From Eremophila alpestris peregrina (lineage: Eukaryota; Chordata; Aves; Passeriformes; Alaudidae): a stretch of DNA of 64,000 bases. The translations under genes and the position numbers were made by a program. Location of the stretch: NCBI GenBank assembly GCA_009792885.1, contig WMCF01000068.1, positions 508,061 to 572,060 on the forward strand. The letters are read 5' to 3'. Positions 27,575 to 64,000 of this stretch are shown here, piece by piece (position 1 is the stretch's first letter; each line of letters opens with the position of its first letter). The notes beneath the pieces are model-generated. The model was not told where the DNA came from, did not search any database, and was given only the letters and a program-made list of their open reading frames with translations.

Positions 27575-27594
27575 TGCTGCCCTGCTGGGCAGCA
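27575..27594 (-). promoter_or_regulatory. Hairpin in SNAP25 3' UTR
   Basis: This is a perfect 8-bp inverted repeat, TGCTGCCC and GGGCAGCA, around a 4-nt loop, with the nearer arm 26 nt after the stop codon. The stem is GC-rich, so it should be stable in RNA. A role in mRNA stability or localisation is inference. Confidence 0.55.
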
Positions 27595-27620
27595 TTAAAA
27601 GGAAATGCACTTCTCTGCAT

Positions 27621-54445
<26,825 letters not shown>

Positions 54446-56967
54446 CTGCAAGACAGTGAAAAGGAGGAGAAACAGCGTGGTTAGGAGCCGTGCTTAAATG
54501 TTAGTCCCACAAAAGGGCTTTTATTACATCAGCGTCGTCGCCCAAACTCTCGTTCTGGATAGTAATTCCTACATAGTAGCGATTCCTACAAATCCTTCCT
54601 TTTTTCTTAACCTTTCAAACGCAATTCATACAGAATCTGGACACTCAGGATATGTAATTTGCTGCCAGAAACAATCTTGAAACCCATTCATTCTTCTCTA
54701 GACTTAAAAGGCTTAATGTGAAGGAGGTCAAGGTCAAACCTGTGCCCCTCATGTCCTGTGTTTCAGCTGCATTGCTTGGAGGGCTGGATGCTCAGCTAAC
54801 ACATTTGCAATTAAATTAAAGACTCTGAAACTTTGCAGATTTTCATTGATTAATGACTTGCCCACGATGCTATAGTTCAGACTATGAAATAATATTTACA
54901 GCTAGACTGGGAGAAGTCTACTTGGGAAGAATCCTTCATTTTGGGGGAAGTGACGGTAGGACCTCAGTGGTATTTTCAACTTCTCCACAAAGTGGGTCAG
55001 ATTCTGATCTTCCTTATCCCTCTTGATACAGAAGGACACCCCTGAGCTGGTCCTAACCAGAGGTCAGGATGCAGCTCATTAATCCTTGTTTTGGTAGGGT
55101 TTCTTTTTTGTTACAAATTCAAGCTAGCTCTGATTACTGAGCATGACTTGATTAAGAAAGGCGGGCCCTCCTACCATCTGTCAGATCTTTATAACAACAA
55201 CACTGGTTTATTTCTTTGCTTGATTCAAGCATGGCACATTGCAAATTACTGCTCACTGAATGTTAGATTTTTTCATTGCAGGAAAACCTAATTGCAGGTG
55301 CAGAGGAGGTGGGGAAGTTGTGGGGGACAGCAAGTAAACAGCCATAAAGCAGATGCCATCATGCTCAGTTACAGAAAGAGGACAAAAGCAGCCCCTTTCA
55401 GCAAAGCTGCTCTAAAGAAGGCAGGATCCCGGGGGCTGTTTTCTGTCCTGTCTTTGTGATATGTGCAGCCTTTATGAAACAAGATAAGTCAGGGCAGAGC
55501 TTGGCTCTAAAATTTTAGCAATAACAACTCTGTTTAACTGGAAGTTACTATATATTTGAGATTAAACTATTCCTCTCTTTGATGGTGCTTTCCATCAGGA
55601 CATCAGGAGTATGGGCTGAGCAGGGGTACAGCTGGGTGGCAGCACTATTTCCTGGGTCACACCCTGTTTGCTTAGAAAGGTGAAAGGAAAGCAGACAGCT
55701 CCTTGCATTTCCTCTGCAGCTTCGGCCACAGATTTGCTGTTTTTCTTATCTAAAAGGGAATATGTGACCTTCATGCCTTCACATTAGCTGTGCCCTCACC
55801 CATGGTTGCTTTTATTCTTTGAAGCTACAGCAGGAAGAAATCCATCTCGAGGAGTCAGCCCTGCAGCTACTGGCACCACATTCTACTTTTATCACTGAGC
55901 ACAGCGCCACATCCTTGTCAGAGGGAGGCTGACATTTTGTGATGGGTCACACCATGTGTAGGAGCCCAAATGTCTGCTGGAGAAGGAGGCCACCTGGTCC
56001 TGCCAGCTGTGTGGTCACAGCAGTGTGAAGGACCAAGCTTAGGCAACTCATCTGCAGCCCTGGCTGATGCAAAGGCAGAGCTTAATTTCGTGGCTAATAC
56101 TCAGGCAGATATTGGACACTTCAAGGATGCTCACAAACAGCAGGAAATGAGCTTTACAAAAAAATGGTGCTCTTGGATATTTAGCAGGAAAAGATTAACC
56201 ACGAACGGATCTCTTCTGGAAGGGCATGTGAAAGTGTGGGGAAACTCTAAAGGCCACCCCAACCTTCCCACCCTGCCGCTGTGCTGGTGGCACCCTTTGT
56301 GGTACACAGCTCCAGGGAGACACTGCTCCTGGCCAGCAAATGGAGCATGCTCACGTGGGATAAAAGAAGTTATTTTGGTAAAGAGCCATGCTCCAAACTC
56401 CTGTCCCACTTGGCAGAGGCTGGCTCTAGTACTGGTCACTGCTTCACCAGTTGTGGTTTTTGCCCAGATTGGGGCATAACCCAGAGCTGAAATATTTCTG
56501 GCACAGCCTCTGTACACCAGGATTAAGTCTGTGGATCTAGTTTTCAAGCATCTAGTTAAAATACCCTCCTCTGCCTGGACCCCTCACTACACTTGTGCTG
56601 GCAGAATAGTAGCACTGAGCTTTAGCAAAAATCAGGACAATTTGTTTAGGGCTTTGGGACTGATCTAATTGGTAAATACATGTAGATGTTGAGGGGCAGG
56701 AAAGTGGTTCTGTGCTGTGTCTGTTGGTATCATCTCACTAGCTGTTACGTGGGAGGTGATGCACCAGTGAGAAGGTGGGATGCTAACAGGGAATTTGGTT
56801 CATTTTCTAAGCATATCCAGTGTGAGCTGAATAATTACAGACCTGTGAGTGGAGGTGACATGAGGGCTTCTACTGACAACAGCCATTTATTTATTGACTG
56901 TTGGTCAGTCTCTGCAGATGAAAAAAACCTTCACAGTAAATTCCATTCTCAGATAGATGGGTGGTGC

Positions 56968-57000
56968 AAAAAAAAAAAAAAGAAAGAAAGAAAGAAATAA
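56968..57000. repeat. A-run plus GAAA microsatellite
   Basis: Thirteen or more A followed by GAAA units, ending about 20 nt before the CR1 fragment at 57020. Confidence 0.9.
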
Positions 57001-57019
57001 ACAACATGGAGAGATTTTC

Positions 57020-57295
57020 ACAGAAGCAGTGTTTTGGGTTGGAAGGTTCCTTAAAGATTATCTCATTCCAATCCCCTGCCATGGACAGGGACACCTTTCA
57101 CTATCCCAGGCTGCTCAGAGCTGCATCCAACCAGACCCTGAACACATCCAGGGATGGGGCATCCACAGCTTCTCTGGACAACCTGTTCCAGTGACTCACC
57201 ATCCTCACAGTCAAGGATTTCTTCCTAATCTAAACCTACTGCCTGTCAGTTTGAAGCCATTGTCCCTTGTCCTGTCACTCCATGCTCTTGTGGGG
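57020..57295 (-). mobile_element. CR1 LINE 3' fragment in SNAP25 intron 1
   Basis: It reads 'gttttgggttggaagg', 'gccatggacagggacacc', 'gggatggggcatccacagc' and 'ttgaagccattgtcccttg', matching reverse-oriented CR1. It is inserted in the same orientation as SNAP25. An A-run plus GAAA repeat lies directly beside it at 56968-57000. Confidence 0.93.
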
Positions 57296-60200
57296 TTTTT
57301 TTTAGTTATCCTTCTTGTTTTGTTAGAGCCATCAGTTGGCATCTTAGTGACAGACGCATCTTATTTTGCATCAAGCTAAAAAAAGTGTCAGAGCTTGTAA
57401 CTGGAGAGATGTTGTGCAGCAAGTGATCGAACTTGACAGGTTTATTGAGATTGTTTGGTACTTGTAAAGCACTTAGAATGGATTGAGAAATAGCAAAAAG
57501 CATTCTTCCAGACAAATCATTTTTCATCAAGTTTTAGTCATAAACAGAAGTGCCCTGCAGCTGTGCTGATTTGACTTTATTTAATAGAAAACCATGCCCA
57601 AGAATCAATAAAGGTTACTGATTTACACACAGTGTGATAAACTACAGATATGTTGTAGATGGCATGGAATGAGTTGAAATTTTTTTCAGATTTTGCAGTT
57701 CATAATGTGGAATAGAACAGATTAGAGATAAGATTTTCCTTGAAAAGTCCTGTTTAGGCTGAAATGCCATTCCAGTGCCATGAATTTCCAACAACAAACC
57801 CTGTTATCAATAAAAATCTTGTAGAGAGAAGAATTATGTTTTAAAGGGAATTGCAGCTCTAAAGTAGAAATTTAGGAACACATATTAAAAGCTTTTATTT
57901 AAAACTCCTAATGTTTAAAAACATTGAAAATGGATGATTTCAGGAATGGTCAAGAAAAATTAAACCAGGATGAATTTGCTTTTCTGATGCTAGACAGACT
58001 TAAGGTCTACCTCAGGCCCACTGAAACCTACTCTTGTTAAAGTAGAACAGAAACAGGCCAAAGATAGTATTGAGAACTTGGGATAACAAATTCCTTGCAG
58101 AATTTTTATTTTTGATACAAGTTGATATTTTTCATTCTGTTCTGATTCAAGTTAATTTGAACCAAGTATCAAAATCCAACAATTGCTTTAGGAACCTCTA
58201 ATATAACTGGAACAAACTCTCCAAAGTGTCAGTACTGCTAACGTAAACTACATTTTATTTTATCTACAGTCCCTGCAGAGATCACAGACCAGAAAACCAA
58301 AGTAGGGATGTAATATGTTAAGCTCTTTCGATCTAAAAATTTGATTTTTTAAAAAAAAGTTTGCTACAGAAGTAACAGACCCTACTTCACTCAATTTGTG
58401 TTTATACATTCAGTAATTGCCTATACAAATTCAGCCTCAACATTTCATGAGGAACTTGGTTTTTCCATTTCAGAAAAGGAAATCCTCTGGGTTCACACAC
58501 AAACATCCACGGTGCTCTTTGAAAAGGAGAAAAAAGCCCAAACATTGCTACAAAATTGTGTGTACTGCATATTCCAGGGTGTGCTCTGTGTCTCCTACAC
58601 AATGCAAGTAACTGCAGGCACTTGGGTCATTTACATCAGATTCCCTGCAGACAGTCTCATACCTTGTGCCAGTGCTCGTGCAGAAGCACAACAGCCTGAA
58701 TGTTAGAGAGAAACACAAAGAGAAACTGGCTAATGGAAAGGCATTGCCTATTCTACTTTGAATTCTGCATCTGCTGTTTCAGTAGTGCCAAGATGCAGTA
58801 AAGAATCCTTCAGCAAGAGCATTATATAATCCGTATGGGGGAATACTGAAGGCTCAGAGAGACCTGCGTCTGTCCCCAGAGGAAGTGAGATGCAGTGAGT
58901 GACCTTTGAAAGCAAATATTTGCTTCACAGTGATATAAACACTTCAATGCAATAAATACAGGAAAATGAAAATGCTGCAATTTACTGGGGTGAAGGCAAC
59001 ACAGCAATAAAATGTTCTTTTTTAAGCACTCTCCCTGTTATTAAAGGACACATTTACTCTTCCCATGGATATTTGTAGCCAGAAGATGACTGCATTGGCG
59101 TATTTTGCTAAAATAGTCAGAGTTGGTCAATCCCACTCTTTGTGCCTCTTTCTTGTAGGATTGAAAGCATTACCATGGTGGTCTGGTGTTTGTAGAGCCA
59201 CAGAAACCCCAAGGAGAGACTTTGAATCAAGTGTCTCAGGATGGAGGTTGGGCCATTTAAAGGTGGAATTTGGGTTGCTGCTATTGTCTGGCTGTTGGTA
59301 GAAGAAGAAACACTGTCAAAGGGGGAGATTAGGTGCAGCTGCAGATGAAGGGGGTTATCCTTGCTCCCCAGTGCTGCCCCTCATTTGGCTTCCCATGTGC
59401 CATCCCAGGGGTGTTCAGCCTCTATGGGGTCAGGCACAAGGCAGCTCTGGGGCTGTGCAGGATCCTCCTGTCACAGGGCACATCCTTTATCCTGCTGGAC
59501 CTCCTCAACAGCAACCACTGCCCTGGGGAGCTCTCTACAGCTCACCTGTCCAGCACATTGGCCATGTCTTCCAGCACCTTCACAGGCCTTCCCTACAGGA
59601 GCTTCTGGCAGCTGCATTCTAGGAAGTGCTCTGGCATTAACCCCAAAAGCCTGCTCTGGAGCAGGAACTGCCTGACAACACCAGCAGGGAATGAAATTAT
59701 ATGGAAAGTGTGAATCTGCTGCAAAAGGAGGCTGAGAAACCATTACCTGTGTGTGTTACTGACACCAGCAGGTTCCCCCTGGAGCTGTGTGAGGATGGAG
59801 TGTTGGAAGGCAGATCCCAACAGAAAGCCAGGAAAGTCATGTGTGTGCTGCCCACAGTTGGTGTGACAGGCAACAGCTGGTGAGAAGTTGAAGGGAGCTG
59901 GGAACATGGTTTTTATAGATTGTGGGCTCTCAGCAACAGCTCTCACAAGCTCCAACTTCTCTGACTTCTGTCATCTCCATCTTCTTTGACACAGAGCTCA
60001 CCACAGTTAATACTGCCTATACCTAAACATGCCCAGCTTTTGCTCTTACTGTATTTTAACTGATCTGAAAGCACTTGGAGAAGAAATCAGATCATTTAGA
60101 AACAAAAAATCCTATTTAAACATTTTACACTGGCATAAAATATAACAATTAAATATTAGTTGGAATTGTTGTTTAGATTTAATTTCTAAATAGATTTGAA

Positions 60201-61153
60201 ATAAAGTCTTGAAGAAAGTCTGCTGTTCACCTCAATTCTCCAGCACATTCTATTGCATGGATCTAATTTATCCACTGGATTTTCAGCAAAGTTCTCATTT
60301 CTAAGGAAACACCTTTTTAACGTTTATGTTTCAGATTAAGGCAAGTGTTTCTGTAGCCTTAACCCAAGGCACAGACATTTCATCTCTCTCCTGCTGCTGT
60401 CCCACAGCGTTTTGCTTCAAGCCTTTCGGCTCACTTCCACAGCCCAGGCTGACAGAACATAGTGGTAATAACCAATTTCACTCTGACTTCTTGCTTGATA
60501 TTCAGTAAAGAGTAATGCCTACTGGTGAGGGCTCATCAGAGAGTGACTTTGGACAAGACAGGCACTAAGGCAAATCTGAATTCAGGAGAGGCAGGTAATT
60601 CCTAGTTTGTTCCTGTCATCCTGCATCACCTTAGGCAACTTATTTTACTCTCAGGGCTTGCTTGCCTTGCCTGAAGACAGATCTCTAGAGCTGTGTGAGA
60701 TGCTGCAGGTGTTTGGTTTCCTGCTGCTGGCTCTATCCATCAGCACTGTGCAGGTGTCCTGATACCCTCTGATGGGACTGCTTGTCCATGTTTAACAACT
60801 GAATCTGTCTCCCATCTGCACAGCACAGATAAAATCCTTCTCTTCCATTCTATCTTGCCCTTGTTTTGTCCTACTTAAATTGCAGGTGCATGGAGCAGCA
60901 CCTTGCCTGGAGTCCAGGACACCAGGGACTTTGGGGTAAATGCTGAGCCTGCTGTCATATTGTCACACTGCACCTCTGCCACCCCAGCCTAATCCAAGGC
61001 AACAAATAAAAACACACAGCAGCCATTTTGTAACTATGTCACCTCAGAGTAATAAAAACTTGACTTTCTATCCATTTTACTGCTAAAAGAAAACAAACCT
61101 CTCAATGTGTTATGCAGTCATTTTTACACCTCTATACCCACACGTTTTTCCTT

Positions 61154-61156
<3 letters not shown>

Positions 61157-61186
<30 letters not shown>
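61157..61186. repeat. T30 homopolymer
   Basis: Thirty consecutive T on the plus strand within intron 1, preceded by CTTCC repeats. It is not flanked by a recognisable retroelement. Confidence 0.95.
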
Positions 61187-61189
<3 letters not shown>

Positions 61190-63032
61190 TTCCCACAGAA
61201 ACAGAAAAACATTCAAGGCAAAAATGTTTGTTCTCTTCATTGCTGGGAGAGCAACCAGCCAGAGAGGTAGAGGGTGAAGAAAGAAACCTTCTTAGGGGGA
61301 GTGGGCACCACATCTACTGGCAGCACAGAGCAGAGACCTAGACAGGCTGCTGTGAATCAAATTCCCTGTTATTGCAGCTCCCTGTCTCATGTGGCTTCAT
61401 TTATAATTTAACAAGCTTTGTCCTATGAATCACTAAGCTTATTGTGTTCCCACTAGTTCTGAGTTCAGACCCTCACTTCTGCAGTACCTGGAAAGCATTT
61501 TACTCCTAGCACAAATTGATTCCCTAGCTAGGAAACAGCAGCTTGTTTCTGTGTTGGTGTTGTCCTGTGGCTTAAATAGGTTCTCTTCTTCCCTGCTCTC
61601 TCCTTCTCTCTCTCTCAGGTACAGAAACAGCACTTTTAATATTTCCCAGCATTTCTTAGGATGTGAAAGATGAGATCTGTTAGTCCTTTCATGGTAGGCA
61701 GACTCTTTGTCATCCTACCAGCTCTTGGTTATGCCAGTTCAATTTGAATTAGTCTTCTCTGGAAAAGGGTGGCTGGCATTTCACAGGGTATCTTAAATGA
61801 GAATATGAGCTTTGCTCAAAGGGGTTAGTGCTTCCCTGTCCACCTGCTCCAAAATATCCTACAACCTCACTTGCCATTCACATAGCTGGATCTTGATGGC
61901 TCAGAACAAGAAATCCAGGTATTAGTAGAGAGGATTAAAGAAAACATCTTGACTCGTGACAAAGCTGTTTGCATTCTGAGGCCAGCATCTTGGAGAAAAA
62001 CTAAAGTCATCTGTCTTAGCTGGAGGATGAGATCTCTGACTGTGTCATGATTTCCAGCAGAACTCAAACCCTAAATCCATTCAGGTCTTCAAAATATTCA
62101 CTGGCCATCATTGCAGCAACGATGAGCAGTCAGCCTCTCTTCAATTTGATTCCAACCTGGGTTTCTTTACACTGCTCCTAAGCCACTCAATCTGATTAAT
62201 GGCCAATTTTAGAAGCTAGTGGTGAAAGTCACGCCCCATTTCAAGTAGGAGGAAGTGTCACCACTGCCATCAGTGGGTCAGAATTGCAGGTGGAGCTACA
62301 AATCAGTGATGATGGTGCTGGGAGAGGGCAGCAGTGTGTGGAGAGGCAGGTGTGAGTGTGCAAACACCAAACAGAAGTGCTTGGCATCCTCAATACTTTT
62401 CTGCCAGATTTTCCTGGGGCTGTACCTTGCTCCCTTCTGTTTCTCTGAGATAGAATAGAAATATGAAATGGAAGTATTGCAAAACATTTATTGAAGGATT
62501 CAAGACAGCAAGGAATAAGAAAACTGCAATTTTTCTGGGGCATTCCCACCAGGCTCCACGAGGCCTGATGCATTTGCTGTTCCTAGGTCAGTAGAAAGAA
62601 ACTGTTCCCTCTGCACAGTCCTCTCAAGAGTGCCAGAGCTCCTGATCCAGCCCCCACTCCATATCCACATCCAAACCTCTTCCAGATCTCCTGGTTCAAA
62701 TTCATCATCCCCCCTCAGCACTCCAAACCAAAATGATCCCTGGGTGAAGAGTCTCCTTCTGTGCCTTCACAAACCAAGAGGAGCAGCCCCAGTGGCAACA
62801 GAGAAAGGGAGCTGAGCTTCTGCAAGAGAGTATTAAATGAGTAGTCATTCAAAAGACCTCACTCCACATTGCCTCCACCTTTCCTACATCTTCTCTGCCT
62901 CTGCAAAGTCAGTGCAAAATGTCAGGAGAGTTCCGCACTCTGGTATTACACACAGATCAAATCAATGGCAGCAAATACAAACCCGGAGAGATCATCCTCA
63001 AATTTCTTATAATGATCCAAGAAGGCAGCCTG

Positions 63033-63246
63033 ACAACTGAAGAAAGACATTTTTAGGCTACATGCAGGATGAAAAGGAAACCCACAAATTGAAGAAGGGT
63101 TTTTTTAGGCTAAATGGATGATAGAAAGGAAACTCGCAAATGGGAGAAAGAATTTTTTTTAGGCTAAATGGATGATGAAAAGGAAACCCACAAACTGCAA
63201 AAAGGTATTTTTAGGCTAAATGGATGATAGAAAGGAAACCCACGAG
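63033..63246. repeat. Minisatellite, about four 52-54-bp units
   Basis: The core 'taggcta' recurs at 63054, 63106, 63160 and 63212 (spacing 52, 54, 52). Each copy is followed by a variant of 'aatggatgatagaaaggaaa' and 'cccaca'. Length changes sit in the T-run before the core. The first unit is the most diverged. Confidence 0.9.
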
Positions 63247-64000
63247 TATTACAGTAAGAAAAGGGAGCACATTTGCATTGGCCTGTCACAAAGCAGAGCT
63301 AATTTCTGTCACAGTTTTTGGAAGTCTGCAAGTCAGGAGGAAATTTTGTGGTACCTTTATTTAATTTGATAGTGATTTTTTAAAAAGTTAATTGAACATA
63401 GCAAGAATAACTTCACAGTTAAAACAGATGTGAAGTTCTTCATTTGTATGTTAAAAATGGGTCCTATCCCATCCTCACTAGCCCTGATACTTCTAGGACT
63501 GGATGAAACAAGCTGTGAGCTTAAGTACCACATTTACAAGCTTAGTGTGGAATGGCTGCTGATTTTGATAGAAGGGAAAAATATGGAAAAGCATTTTGTA
63601 GCAGAAGAACAATAACTCTGTATTTTAATGTAAAAGATTGGCAGTTACACAGTTAACCCTGCTGTCATCAATGTTGTCAAAACTTTGATTTCAAAGTGAT
63701 AGACAGGAATAAGGTGTTCCCCTGATGGTTGGTTTGTTATGGGCTGTCAGCACACTCAGCTGACATTTCACTTCTTTCTGCGTGGTTTGCATTTGCAAGA
63801 TTTCTCTGCAGCTCAGGACTCACACCTGCCCCTGCCCCTGAGCTGTGTAACACCAGTGAGGACCATCAACAGAAATGAAAAAAATTCAATTAATGCAGCT
63901 CTTGCTAAATATAAATATTTTAATAGACAAGTAAAATACACTGCGATAGTGAGGGCATCAGGAATGTAAATGGACAACATTTCCCCTCTTGACATGTGTT

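Larger units (their letters stand above)
26365..27620 (-). other. SNAP25: SNAP25 3' UTR (end approximate)
   Basis: This is the sequence after the TAA stop. It has no open frame of note, is AT-rich, and includes a perfect hairpin at 27575-27594 and a CU-rich tract at 27293-27376 in the RNA sense. A length near 1.25 kb agrees with the roughly 1.2-kb 3' UTR I remember for mammalian SNAP25. It would be reached by the ATTAAA at 26381-26386. A longer UTR ending near 26060 is also possible, because two AATAAA signals follow. The exact end cannot be fixed from sequence alone. Confidence 0.6.
54446..64000 (-). other. SNAP25: SNAP25 intron 1, 3' part
   Basis: Sequence upstream of exon 2 on the gene strand, at least 9555 nt. 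I find no CpG island or candidate first exon, so exon 1 and the promoter probably lie outside the window. Contents: a small CpG cluster near 54525-54590, a CR1 fragment (57020-57295), a GC-rich patch at 59330-59720, a T30 run (61157-61186) and a minisatellite (63033-63246). The assignment to intron 1 is inference from known gene structure. Confidence 0.75.

Noticed and set aside
59333..59713. 126-codon plus-strand frame with three overlapping frames
   Set aside because: GC-rich patch open in all frames; no splice context or protein similarity I can name.
59330..59720. Possible SNAP25 first exon or CpG-island promoter
   Set aside because: GC-rich but nearly CpG-free, and no leader sequence or donor I could recognise as exon 1.
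61157..61186. T30 run as the tail of a retroposed pseudogene
   Set aside because: The neighbouring sequence resembles no gene or RNA I know, and no target-site duplication was evident.

Overview
The window is vertebrate genomic DNA. It is AT-rich, gene-poor, and its one confident gene is split by large introns. The only interspersed repeats I recognise with confidence are short, 5'-truncated CR1 LINE fragments with the typical sauropsid 3' end, and they are sparse. That points to a bird (a draft assembly, with one N at 34343). A turtle or crocodilian is less likely but not excluded.

The confident gene is SNAP25, encoding the synaptosome-associated 25-kDa t-SNARE, on the minus strand. All coding exons are present: exon 2 with the start codon (54311-54445, ATG at 54380-54382), exon 3 (53637-53678), exon 4 (46128-46176), the mutually exclusive pair 5a (38043-38160) and 5b (37786-37903), exon 6 (33853-33978), exon 7 (31641-31785) and exon 8 with the stop (27621-27689). 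Every junction has AG/GT consensus and phases match. Either isoform reads 621 nt, or 206 residues. As far as I can recall the mammalian protein, both isoforms are identical to it. The non-coding first exon and promoter are not seen and should lie to the right of base 64000.

Layout: 1 to about 26060 is intergenic DNA downstream of SNAP25, with five CR1 fragments, GC-rich patches and simple repeats but no recognisable gene. About 26060/26365 to 27620 is the SNAP25 3' UTR, containing a perfect 8-bp hairpin and a CU-rich tract in the RNA sense. 27621-54445 holds the exons and introns 2-7. 54446-64000 is the 3' part of intron 1, with one CR1 fragment, a 52-54-bp minisatellite and a T30 run.

I see no operon, CRISPR, RNA gene, intact mobile element or new system. 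The most informative non-coding structure is around the alternatively spliced exons. The 5a-5b spacer is 139 nt, has a 74-nt AG-free pyrimidine zone, and both exons are 118 nt, so double inclusion or skipping breaks the frame. There is also a CU-repeat tract just upstream of exon 4 and a CpG-retaining block downstream of 5b. The longer open frames elsewhere fall in GC-rich or strand-skewed DNA and show no protein family I recognise.
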